Notes: a model not told the origin generated them from the sequence alone. Positions 1-6,713 are shown, counted from the first letter of the stretch. The stretch: 12,322 nucleotides of DNA from Desulfatirhabdium butyrativorans (GCA_022736535.1 DZCT01000118.1:1-12322), one strand, 5' to 3'. Numbers and translations are program-made.

Positions 1-2
1 AG

Positions 3-179
3 CTGGTGCAAAGCTCGGATGTCAAAGTTTCCGCGTTGCAACGGCATCTGCTGGTAACGCTTCAGAATCTTGAAAAAGCAAGCGAAAACTTGAACAATCT
101 GTTGGAACACCTTTCGGAGCAGCCCTCCCAAATCATTTTCGGAGAGCCGGTTCCGTCAAAGAAGATTGATGAGCGATGA
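3..179 (+). CDS. C-terminal end of an MCE/MlaD-family lipid-transport protein (partial)
   Basis: Only the last 58 codons lie in the window; the gene enters from the left edge and stops with TGA at 177-179. The visible tail is an amphipathic, leucine-rich helix (LVQSSDVKVSALQRHL onward) followed by PSQIIFGEPVPSKK. A coiled-coil helix ending in a 'PS-x-hydrophobic-hydrophobic-(F/Y)G-x-P' motif is typical of the C-terminus of MlaD/PqiB-like MCE proteins, the periplasmic substrate-binding part of ABC phospholipid transporters. The next gene is a PqiC-like lipoprotein, which commonly ends such operons, and this supports the call. The MCE domain itself is outside the window, so the assignment rests on the tail motif and the neighbour. 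Confidence 0.7.
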   Translation: MVQSSDVKVSALQRHLLVTLQNLEKASENLNNLLEHLSEQPSQIIFGEPVPSKKIDER

Positions 180-188
180 ATCCCTGAC

Positions 189-367
189 TACTCGTTCCCA
201 CGCTCTGCGTGGGAATGCAGACCGGACGCTCCGCGTCCGGCTCCGGAGTGCTGAAATGCAATTGTAGAGACGCACGGCCGTGCGTCTCTACTGCTGAAAT
301 TCGCTGCGCTCCGCTTTTATAAGATGACGCACTCCGGACGTTCCCACGCGGCGCGTGGGAACGAGTA
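189..367. repeat. Composite inverted-repeat element with a nested 28-bp palindrome
   Basis: The ends tactcgttcccacgc (from 189) and gcgtgggaacgagta (to 367) are exact reverse complements. Inside them, ccggagtgc (243-251) pairs with gcactccgg (329-337). In the middle sits a perfect 28-bp palindrome at 264-291 (gtagagacgcacgg and its complement). The outer parts match the array at 6269-6649, but there the centre is a different stem, so the 28-bp palindrome looks inserted into a pre-existing element. It fills the gap between the MCE gene and the PqiC-like gene. It could fold as a hairpin in mRNA and attenuate read-through, but no function is shown. Confidence 0.85.
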
Positions 368-406
368 CACTGATATTCGTGGTTAAAAAAAGGCAGGAAA
401 TAAGCT

Positions 407-1036
407 ATGAAACGAAATACATTTTTTTTACTCGCATGTCTCGTCATATCTCTCATCGGCTGCATGAATCTGAAGCAGCCGCCGGAAAAGATAAGCTATT
501 ATTCTTTTGAATATGACTCCCCGAATCCGGGCGTGAAAAAACAGCTTCCTTTTGTGCTTCGGGTGAAACGCTTTCAGATTTCGCCGCTTTACGCATCAAA
601 TAAAATCGTGTTCAGAGACGCGGCATTCAAGCGGGATGTGTATGCTTATCACCGATGGCATTCAAATCCCCGGGATATGGTGAGTTATTTTTTTGCAAGA
701 GATTTGAAGGCATACCAAGCCTTCAAAGCTGTTTTCTCCGTTGACGACAGCACGCCCTGTTCCTACACCATAGACGGCGCGGTGGAGGAATTTTTTGAAC
801 AGGACAATGCGGATTCATGGGAAGCAGTATTGTCTCTTGAAATTACTTTGTCCAAAGAAGAGGAGCCGGATGCAAGCAAAAGGATTGTCATGCAGAAAAG
901 CTATCGAACAAGACAGACATGCAGCCAGAAAAATCCGGCTTCTCTTGCAGAAGCCATGAGTAAAGCCATGTCTGAAATTTCCGGAAACATCATCAGCGAT
1001 GTTTATCGTAAATTGTCAGCAGTCAGTGTTGATTAG
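407..1036 (+). CDS. ABC-type transport auxiliary lipoprotein (PqiC-like, ABC_trans_aux family)
   Basis: A 209-residue lipoprotein. Residues 1-19 form a signal peptide ending in a clean lipobox LIGC, with lipidated Cys19. The next residues (Met-Asn) carry no Asp retention signal, so outer-membrane sorting is expected. The body fits the PqiC/YmbA family: an early 'YYSFEYDSP' strand, then LRVKRFQISPLYASNKIVFRD, a 'YHRWHSNPRDMV' segment around residues 81-92, and an alternating strand/helix pattern. The family size (about 190-210 aa) matches. Family members are outer-membrane lipoproteins that work with MCE proteins in lipid transport between the membranes. The ATG at 407 is chosen because aggaaa (395-400) lies six bases upstream. 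It follows an MCE-type gene, separated by an inverted-repeat element. Confidence 0.82.
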   Translation: MKRNTFFLLACLVISLIGCMNLKQPPEKISYYSFEYDSPNPGVKKQLPFVLRVKRFQISPLYASNKIVFRDAAFKRDVYAYHRWHSNPRDMVSYFFARDLKAYQAFKAVFSVDDSTPCSYTIDGAVEEFFEQDNADSWEAVLSLEITLSKEEEPDASKRIVMQKSYRTRQTCSQKNPASLAEAMSKAMSEISGNIISDVYRKLSAVSVD

Positions 1037-1047
1037 GAACGCTTTTA

Positions 1048-1130
1048 TCTCTCGCAAAGGTCGCAAAGATCGCAAAAAATTATTTTATAAAAAAGCGTTT
1101 CTTTGCGCTCTCTGCGTGCTTTGCGAGAGA
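1048..1130. repeat. 'ctcgcaaag' inverted-repeat element, copy A
   Basis: The left end tctctcgcaaaggtcgcaaa carries a roughly 9-10 bp tandem cgcaaag pattern, and the right end gctttgcgagaga is its inverted counterpart around an AT-rich centre. A 39-bp stretch at its right end and just beyond (1098-1136) recurs exactly at 1204-1242 in copy B. It lies just after the PqiC-like gene and may serve as a transcriptional stop for it. Confidence 0.85.
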
Positions 1131-1141
1131 CAAAAATAAAG

Positions 1142-1236
1142 TTTCTCGCAAAGGCGCAACGTCCGCAAAGCAATAAAAGTTTTATTTATATAAAAAAAAA
1201 GTTTTTCTTTGCGCTCTCTGCGTGCTTTGCGAGAGA
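1142..1236. repeat. 'ctcgcaaag' inverted-repeat element, copy B, plus a right-end fragment
   Basis: It begins tttctcgcaaaggcgcaa, ends gctttgcgagaga, and has a long A/T centre. An extra solitary right end, tctttgcgagaaa, follows at 1245-1257, directly before the acyltransferase gene. Reading frames that start inside this element (for example TTG at 1209) yield a peptide encoded only by repeat sequence and should not be used as the gene start. Confidence 0.85.
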
Positions 1237-1271
1237 CAAAAACATCTTTGCGAGAAAAAATTGAACCGACA

Positions 1272-3419
1272 ATGAACCGATTTGCCTATCTCACATCAGG
1301 ATTTGCCGTAAAGGCGCTTTCACGGCTTTCCAAAGCCCGCATCAATATTCACGGGAAAGAGAATCTGCCTGAAGGCACGAGTATTTTTGTCATCAACCAC
1401 TTCACCCGCATTGAAACCCTGCTGATGCCTTATTATATTTATCACCTGACAGGGCTTCCGGTCTGGTCCCTGGCGGATTACGGGCTTTTCAAAGGAAGTC
1501 TGGGGGTTTATCTCGACAAAGTGGGCGCGGTGTCAACGAAAAATCCTGACCGGGACCGGATCATCGTGAAAAGTCTTGTGGCCGGAGAAGCCAACTGGAT
1601 TATCTTTCCCGAAGGCTTTATGGTGAAAACCAAGAAGATATTTGAAAAAGGTCAGTTCATGGTTTCTTCTCCAGACGGATACCATCGGCCCCATACCGGC
1701 GCGGCAACCCTTGCACTCCGAGCCGAATTTTACCGCCGGCGGCTCCTCCGCATTCGGGAAAACTCGCCGGATGAAGCCCGCCGCGTGAGCGAACTTTTCG
1801 GCATGGATTCCGTGAAATCCGTGTCTGAAAAGCCGATATATATCGTGCCGGTCAACATTACTTATTATCCCATACGCGCGAGAGAAAATATCCTCAACAA
1901 ATTGGCGGAAAATCTGCTTGAAGACATGCCGGAACGGGCGACAGAAGAAATCATGATCGAAGGCACCATGCTGCTTTCGGGCGTGGATATTGACATCCGT
2001 TTCGGCAAACCCATTCCGGTGGGTGATTTTATCTGCTATACGCCCATTGAAAATGACATTGCCGCCATATACGAAATCAATTTTGACGACCCCATTCCCT
2101 CAAAACAGGTCATGCAGAATATCTCGCTCATCATTATGCAGAAATATATGTCCGCCATTTACAGCATGACCACCGTGAACCACGATCATCTTTTTGCTTC
2201 TGTTCTCAAGCAGATTCCCTTTCAGAAAATTGACGAAGCAGACCTGAGACGCAGAGTCTTTCTGGCGGCAAGTCTCAATCTCGGAAAAAGCGATATTTTT
2301 CATCATACCAGTCTGGATGCGGATCAGACCCATCTGCTGACAGACGACAGATACAACAAGTATAAGGAATTTATCGCCATTGCGACAGAAAAAGGTGTTA
2401 TACGCAAAGAAGGCAGTACGCTGGTGAAAGACGCGTCCAAATCCTCCGCGCCCTCTGATTTTCATCGGATGCGGATTGAAAATCCTGTGTCAGTCATTGC
2501 CAATGAAGTGGAACCCCTGGCAGTGCTTCAGCGTCATATCCGTGGAATTGCCTGGCAGCCTGCTTTCCGCATCAGACGCAGGGTTCTGAATTATCTGCAA
2601 AACAGAGAAGTCCTTAAATTTGAAAATGACTACAGGAATTACTACATTGAAGGAGAGTCAAAAGGCAGGGAAATCGGCGAACCCTTTCTGCTCAGAGGGG
2701 CGTCCAAAGACATGGGCGTGGTGCTGATTCACGGCTATATGGCTGCCCCGGCGGAGGTCAGAGAATTGGCGGAATATCTTGCCCGGCGGGGGCTGTGGGT
2801 TTACTGTCCGCGCCTGAAAGGACACGGCACCGCGCCCGATGATCTTGCCCTGAGAAGTCATAAGGATTGGATAGAGTCTGTTGATGCAGGCTATGCCGTT
2901 ATGAGCAGTTTATGCAGGCAGGTCGTTGCGGGCGGTTTTTCCACCGGCGCCGCGCTCGCGCTGGATTTGGCGGCAAGAGTCAGCGAAGTGCGGGGCGTGT
3001 TTGCGGTCTGTCCGCCCCTGCGGCTTCAGGATTTTGCCGCGAGATTTGCCCCGGCTGTGGATACATGGAATCGTCTCATGACGAAAGTTCATCTCGGCGC
3101 AAAAAAAGAATTTGTTGAAAACAGACCGGAAAATCCCCATATCAATTATGTGCGGAATCCGATTTCCGGCGTCAAAGAGATCGGCGAACTTATGGACTTG
3201 CTTGAACCCCGGCTGTCTCAAATCACGATACCCGCGATGATCATACAGACACTTAACGACCCGGTGGTCAATTATAAAGGTTCGAGAGAGATATTCGGGA
3301 TGCTGGGTTCTGAAGACAAGCAGTATATTTTGTTCAATTTTGACCGTCACGGTATTCTGATGGGAAAAGGTTCTCACAAAGTGCATGAAGCAATATGGAA
3401 TTTTATAAAATATTTGTAA
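1272..3419 (+). CDS. Fusion protein: PlsC-like acyltransferase domain + alpha/beta hydrolase domain
   Basis: A 715-residue two-domain enzyme. The N-terminal part (about residues 20-260) resembles 1-acylglycerol-3-phosphate acyltransferases. It has VINHFTRIETL with His43 and Glu48, an H-x4-E version of the usual H-x4-D catalytic motif, FPEG at 112-115, and YIVPVNITYYP near 190-200. Residues of about 300-470 show no domain I recognise. The C-terminal part (about 480-715) is a serine hydrolase: VVLIHGY with oxyanion HG at 487-488, nucleophile elbow GFSTG with Ser557, acid Asp663 in LNDPVV, and His693 in FDRHG. This resembles monoacylglycerol lipase/carboxylesterase-type proteins. Together they suggest acyl-lipid remodelling at the membrane, but the substrate is unknown. 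Start: ATG at 1272 is the first Met after the repeat; it has no strong Shine-Dalgarno sequence. An in-frame TTG at 1209 lies inside repeat B and is rejected. Confidence 0.85.
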   Translation: MNRFAYLTSGFAVKALSRLSKARINIHGKENLPEGTSIFVINHFTRIETLLMPYYIYHLTGLPVWSLADYGLFKGSLGVYLDKVGAVSTKNPDRDRIIVKSLVAGEANWIIFPEGFMVKTKKIFEKGQFMVSSPDGYHRPHTGAATLALRAEFYRRRLLRIRENSPDEARRVSELFGMDSVKSVSEKPIYIVPVNITYYPIRARENILNKLAENLLEDMPERATEEIMIEGTMLLSGVDIDIRFGKPIPVGDFICYTPIENDIAAIYEINFDDPIPSKQVMQNISLIIMQKYMSAIYSMTTVNHDHLFASVLKQIPFQKIDEADLRRRVFLAASLNLGKSDIFHHTSLDADQTHLLTDDRYNKYKEFIAIATEKGVIRKEGSTLVKDASKSSAPSDFHRMRIENPVSVIANEVEPLAVLQRHIRGIAWQPAFRIRRRVLNYLQNREVLKFENDYRNYYIEGESKGREIGEPFLLRGASKDMGVVLIHGYMAAPAEVRELAEYLARRGLWVYCPRLKGHGTAPDDLALRSHKDWIESVDAGYAVMSSLCRQVVAGGFSTGAALALDLAARVSEVRGVFAVCPPLRLQDFAARFAPAVDTWNRLMTKVHLGAKKEFVENRPENPHINYVRNPISGVKEIGELMDLLEPRLSQITIPAMIIQTLNDPVVNYKGSREIFGMLGSEDKQYILFNFDRHGILMGKGSHKVHEAIWNFIKYL

Positions 3420-3443
3420 CCCGTTTTCCGTCCGTTATAAAAG

Positions 3444-3519
3444 TTCTCGCAAAGGCGCAAAGTCCGCAAAGAGATTTTCTTTGCACATCTGATTTTAGCT
3501 GGGGGTGTCTTTGCGAGAA
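3444..3519. repeat. 'ctcgcaaag' inverted-repeat element, copy C
   Basis: It starts ttctcgcaaaggcgcaaag and ends tctttgcgagaa, the inverted terminal sequence, with a short centre. It lies between the acyltransferase/hydrolase gene and the MttB-family gene. Its right end contains a GTG (3505) in frame with the next gene, which gives a false N-terminal extension MSLREKK. Confidence 0.85.
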
Positions 3520-3535
3520 AAAAAGCACTTCAAAA

Positions 3536-3825
3536 AAAAAGGAGATGTTGTGAATCAGGAACAGGCAGAAAAATCAAAATCTGTAGTGGTCGAAAATACA
3601 GTTAAGATACTGCGTCAGGTTCATGAAGACACCATACAGATATTAGAAAATCTGTGCGCCGGCTATGTATTTCCGGGGGAATCTGAAAAAAGCGGAAAAG
3701 GAGATGCTGTGAATCAGGAACAAGCAGAAAAATCAAAATCCGTACTGGGTGAAGACACAGTGAAGATGCTGCTTCAGGTTCATAAAGACGCGATATGGAT
3801 ATTGGAGAATCTGGGCGTCGGCTGT
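3536..3825 (+). repeat. Tandem in-frame duplication of a start region (two ~159-bp units)
   Basis: Two adjacent units with a 159-bp (53-codon) offset. Each opens with aaaaggagatg-(t/c)-tgtg, followed by codons for NQEQAEKSKSV, then a helix 'TVKxLxQVHxDxIxILENL'. The first starts around 3536 and the second around 3695. Similarity fades near 3825 in the second unit and near 3668 in the first. Silent and replacement differences are scattered, so the duplication is not very recent. The frame is preserved, and both units keep the ribosome-binding sequence and GTG. Confidence 0.85.
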
Positions 3826-4923
3826 AACAACCTTGAAATACTGAAAGTATTTCAGGAGATGGAAGAAGCGGATGAAGCGATTGTTTATGAAAACCGGATA
3901 TATATCATGCCCGATCTGGCGGAGCGATGTCTGAAGACCGTTCCGGGAATTGCCGACTTTTTTGTACCTCGGAACAGTTTTTTTATCGGCGGCGCGGCGC
4001 CGTATGTTTATGACGATGCCGCGGGAAAAGGCGGGCTTTCGCCTTGTGTCGGGGATGTGATTCGCATTGCCAAAACTGCTGAAAAAAGCAACATCATCGC
4101 CGGTATGGGAGAAGGCGTAAAACTCAAAAACGAAATTTTTCAGATGAATGTCACGGCTGAATATTGCAGCAAGCCGCTTTATTTCAACGTAAATTCGGAT
4201 GCGGCTATTGAGAATGCAAGGGCAATCTGTGAAAAACGGAAAAATATCATGGTGATGTTCAATCTGACCCGGTCCCCGTTGCAAGTGAACGAAAATGTCT
4301 CGGAATATTTTGTGAAAACCGTGAAAGCCGGTCTGCCGGTGCTGATTTCGGCGATGCCCTTAGCCGGCGTGAGCGCGCCTTATTGCTACAACGGACTGCT
4401 TGCCATGACTCACGCCGAAGTTCTTTTCGGGATATGCGCCGCGCAACTGCTTCATCCGGGAATCACCTGCATTCACGCGGGCTGTCCGACCATTGCGGAT
4501 CCCCGCCTTGACTACCATCCCAATTTCGGACTGATAAGCCATAATGTGGCAAATATTCTCATGGCGCATCTGAATCTGATGCTGGATATTCCGACCTGTC
4601 AGAGCGCGGGAATGACGCATGAAGCAAAACTGACGGAACGGGCGATGGCAGACACCCGCACGGGGCAAGCGTTGTGTGCAAAATACGGATTTCATATCAT
4701 GCGGCATGGTTTCGGATTTCTCCGTTATCTCACGGATTTTTCATTTGCCAAATCAGACGCGGACCTTCAAACTGCGGAAACCGTCACGCCTGCCGATGCG
4801 CCTGATGTTGAAATGCCGGTTTATGACGAAAGAGGAATGGCATCTGTGAGACAGACCGGCGCGAATATTTATAAGGAAGATTCCCTTACCACATTGAATC
4901 TGGGAAAAATATTTGTCAGTTAG
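3550..4923 (+). CDS. Trimethylamine methyltransferase (MttB) family protein, non-pyrrolysine, with duplicated N-terminus
   Basis: A 457-residue MttB-superfamily protein. Diagnostic segments are VENRIYIMPDL-like N-terminal text (YENRIYIMPDL), a GGAAPYVYD stretch, and ISAMPLAGVSAPYCYNGLLA followed by AEVLFGICAAQLLHPG and HAGCPTIADPR. The family transfers methyl groups from quaternary or tertiary amines to a corrinoid protein. Here the frame is open without an amber codon, so it is a non-pyrrolysine homologue of unknown substrate, and no corrinoid protein or activase gene is in the window. The C-terminal ~60 residues do not look like the usual family end. Start: GTG at 3550 follows ggag (3541-3544) at five bases. 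Residues 1-53 are repeated as residues 54 onward, and the repeat includes a second ggag plus GTG (3709) that would give a 404-residue product. The second copy is the one that aligns with the family's normal N-terminus. Confidence 0.8.
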   Translation: MNQEQAEKSKSVVVENTVKILRQVHEDTIQILENLCAGYVFPGESEKSGKGDAVNQEQAEKSKSVLGEDTVKMLLQVHKDAIWILENLGVGCNNLEILKVFQEMEEADEAIVYENRIYIMPDLAERCLKTVPGIADFFVPRNSFFIGGAAPYVYDDAAGKGGLSPCVGDVIRIAKTAEKSNIIAGMGEGVKLKNEIFQMNVTAEYCSKPLYFNVNSDAAIENARAICEKRKNIMVMFNLTRSPLQVNENVSEYFVKTVKAGLPVLISAMPLAGVSAPYCYNGLLAMTHAEVLFGICAAQLLHPGITCIHAGCPTIADPRLDYHPNFGLISHNVANILMAHLNLMLDIPTCQSAGMTHEAKLTERAMADTRTGQALCAKYGFHIMRHGFGFLRYLTDFSFAKSDADLQTAETVTPADAPDVEMPVYDERGMASVRQTGANIYKEDSLTTLNLGKIFVS

Positions 4924-4930
4924 TAATAAT

Positions 4931-5040
4931 TTCTCGCAAAGGCGCAAAGGTCGCAAAGATAAATTGCTATTTGACAATTTCAGACTGATGATGATAAAAA
5001 CTGTCAGATTGTCTTTGCGTTCTCTGCGCCTTTGCGAGAA
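4931..5040. repeat. 'ctcgcaaag' inverted-repeat element, copy D
   Basis: Starts ttctcgcaaaggcgcaaagg and ends ctgcgcctttgcgagaa. Its centre (4969-5009) is a 41-bp sequence that is identical to the centre of copy E. It sits eight bases after the MttB-family stop and may terminate that transcript. Confidence 0.88.
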
Positions 5041-5096
5041 CCTTTTATTTCCGAAGTTATACTGTCCACCGTCATAAACTGCGCTTTTTTCTGTTC

Positions 5097-5155
5097 TGTC
5101 ATTCCGAACGCAGTGAGGAATCTGTAAAAGATTTCTCGCTGCGCTCGAAATGACA
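5097..5155. repeat. 'tgtcatt-cgagcgcagcgag' palindromic repeat
   Basis: The left arm tgtcattccgaacgcagtga (5097 onward) pairs imperfectly with the right arm ending gcgctcgaaatgaca (5155) around a short gtaaa loop. It is a different repeat family, placed between copies D and E. Together 4924-5325 is a 402-bp gene-free stretch consisting almost entirely of these three elements plus the leader of the TPR gene. Confidence 0.8.
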
Positions 5156-5186
5156 TAAAGCTCAGTTGATGCCGGTGCTAAGTATA

Positions 5187-5280
5187 TCTCGCAAAAATGA
5201 ATCTGAGATTTGACAATTTCAGACTGATGATGATAAAAACTGTCAGATCATCTTTGCGCTCTTTGCGCTCTTTGCGAGAA
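5187..5280. repeat. 'ctcgcaaag' inverted-repeat element, copy E
   Basis: A copy with a shortened left end (tctcgcaaaaatg) and a full right end (gctctttgcgctctttgcgagaa). It contains the same 41-bp centre as copy D (5208-5248). After the right end both copies continue with ccttttatt-ccgaa, so the shared unit extends past the inverted repeat and D/E appear to be a larger segmental duplication. Confidence 0.85.
5210..5237 (+). promoter_or_regulatory. Possible promoter inside repeat E for the TPR gene
   Basis: A perfect ttgaca (5210-5215) is followed after 16 bases by gataaa (5232-5237), which resembles a sigma-70 promoter, about 90 bp upstream of the TPR gene start. The same arrangement occurs in copy D at 4971-4976 and 4993-4998. 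This is pattern matching only, and the -10 box is weak. Confidence 0.3.
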
Positions 5281-5325
5281 CCTTTTATTCCCGAAATCAA
5301 TTAATAATAAAAGAGGACTGTTAAA

Positions 5326-6225
5326 ATGAAAATCATCAGAATGCTTTTAACACTGCTTTTTCTGTCTGCTGCATGTATTCTGCCCAACGGCTGTCATTCC
5401 CGAAAAGAAGAGCCGAAAATAACATCTCAGGGATGGTTTGACGCGGGTACGACCTGGGCGGAAAAAGGCGAATACGACAAGGCAATTGACGCGTACAACA
5501 AGGCATTGAAAATAGACCCGCTTTACACCGGCGCATATTTTTACAGGGCGCAGATGTGGGAAGAAAAAGGCGAGTATAACAAGGCAATCAAGGATTACAA
5601 CAAAGTCCTTAAAATCAGCCCGAATCTTGAAAAAGCCTATAATTATCGGGGCGGCGCATGGCAGATGAAAGGCGAATCGGACAAAGCCGTTGAAGACTAC
5701 ACAAAGGCTTTGGAGATAGAGCCGAATAACGCGGTTGCCTATCATAATCGGGGAAATGTCTGGGGCAAAAAAGGCGACTATGACAAAGCCATTGCGGATT
5801 TCAACAAGGCGGCGGAGCTAAGTCCCCGTGAACCGGCAATCTATGACAATCGGGGAAACGCCTGGAGCAAAAAAGGCGATTATGAAAGAGCCGTTGCAGA
5901 TTATAACCGGGCATTGGAAATTGATCCGAACTTCGGCATGTCCTGCAACAATCTGGCATGGCTGCTGGCGACCTGTCCGGATTCCCGGCTTCGGGACGGA
6001 AACAGAGCCGTAAAGCTGGCGCAGAAGGCGTTGACGCTGCTGCCTGATATTTCCACTTCCGACACGCTGGCGGCAGCCTACGCGGAAGCCGGCAATTTCG
6101 ATGAGGCGGTCAGAACCATGGAAAGGCTTATCCTCCTTGTCGGCAGGAGCAAAACAGAAGACCTGAAGCCCTACCTTGAACATTTGAATGCTTACAAAGC
6201 CCGAAAGCCCTGGCGGATAAAATAG
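5326..6225 (+). CDS. Exported tetratricopeptide (TPR) repeat protein, probable lipoprotein
   Basis: A 299-residue protein with a hydrophobic signal at residues 4-20 and cysteines at 17 and 23. Neither makes a perfect lipobox (SAAC, PNGC), so lipidation is possible but not certain. Five canonical 34-residue TPRs follow, near 36-69, 70-103, 104-137, 138-171 and 172-205, each with the 'KGEYDKAIxDYNKALxIxP' pattern. Two degenerate repeats complete the array: CNNLAWLLATCPDSRLRDG near 207-240 and a segment near 243-276. TPR solenoids bind protein partners, and the exported location suggests an envelope scaffold; no partner is evident. Start: ATG at 5326 with agagg (5312-5316) nine bases upstream. 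The gene stands alone between repeat clusters. The repetitive codons also create long open antisense frames, which I regard as spurious. Confidence 0.85.
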   Translation: MKIIRMLLTLLFLSAACILPNGCHSRKEEPKITSQGWFDAGTTWAEKGEYDKAIDAYNKALKIDPLYTGAYFYRAQMWEEKGEYNKAIKDYNKVLKISPNLEKAYNYRGGAWQMKGESDKAVEDYTKALEIEPNNAVAYHNRGNVWGKKGDYDKAIADFNKAAELSPREPAIYDNRGNAWSKKGDYERAVADYNRALEIDPNFGMSCNNLAWLLATCPDSRLRDGNRAVKLAQKALTLLPDISTSDTLAAAYAEAGNFDEAVRTMERLILLVGRSKTEDLKPYLEHLNAYKARKPWRIK

Positions 6226-6268
6226 AAACACAGAAACCGGAACATGAAAACACGAAAAAAATCCGTTT

Positions 6269-6649
6269 CTCGTTCCCACGCTCCGCGTCCGCCTTCCGGA
6301 GTGCTGAAATGAAATTTTAGCAAAATGCTCATTGCTAAAATTCGCTCCGCTCATTTCAGCACTCCGGACCCGGGGCCGGAGTGCTAAAATGAAATTTTAG
6401 CATTTTTGCTAAAATTCGCTCCGCTCATTTCAGCACTCCGGAAGGACGTTCCCACGCTCCGCGTCCGCCTTCCGGAGTGCTAAAATGAAATTTTAGCAAA
6501 ATGCTCATTGCTGAAATTCGCTCCGCTCATTTCAGCACTCCGGACCCGGGTCCGGAGTGCTAAAATGAAATTTTAGCATTTTTGCTAAAATTCGCTCCGC
6601 TCATTTCAGCACTCCGGAAGGACGTTCCCACGCAGAGCATGGGAACGAG
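6269..6649. repeat. Array of hairpin repeats: two 176-bp tandem units bounded by 'ctcgttcccacgc' inverted ends
   Basis: The element opens with ctcgttcccacgc and closes with gggaacgag. Between them a 176-bp unit occurs twice in direct tandem (6271-6446 and 6447-6622) with only three differences by eye, followed by a third partial start at 6623. Each unit holds two stem-loops (6295-6368 and 6376-6441; 6471-6544 and 6552-6617) with outer arms tccggagtgctgaaatga and tcatttcagcactccgga and inner arms aattttagcaa and ttgctaaaatt. The 488-bp gap 6226-6713 is otherwise only short A-rich flanks and the leader of the next gene. No transposase is present. This is a non-autonomous palindromic repeat, related at its ends to the element at 189-367. 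Confidence 0.9.
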
Positions 6650-6713
6650 AAAAAGGAGTAAAGTGAGAAAGAAGCATTCTTTCGTGTTCCAAAAATATTT
6701 AAGGAAAAATACA

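Noticed and set aside
133..465. Minus-strand open frame of 110 codons across the first repeat element
   Set aside because: It is created by the palindromic repeat and runs into the signal-peptide region of the PqiC-like gene; no recognisable protein features.
1048..1257. CRISPR-like short repeats (cgcaaag pattern)
   Set aside because: The short repeats are the arms of inverted elements without spacer structure.
2912..3118. Plus-strand 68-codon frame inside the hydrolase domain
   Set aside because: It overlaps the catalytic serine region of the real gene in another frame and has no independent support.
3550..4923. Pyrrolysine-containing MttB
   Set aside because: The frame contains no in-frame TAG before its end at 4921-4923, and no pyl genes are visible.
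5347..6354. Overlapping minus-strand frames opposite the TPR gene
   Set aside because: They arise from the periodic TPR codons and the flanking repeat array; sequences show no family features.
6269..6649. CRISPR array
   Set aside because: The repeated units are adjacent hairpins of 176 bp with no unique spacers of regular size, and no cas genes are present.
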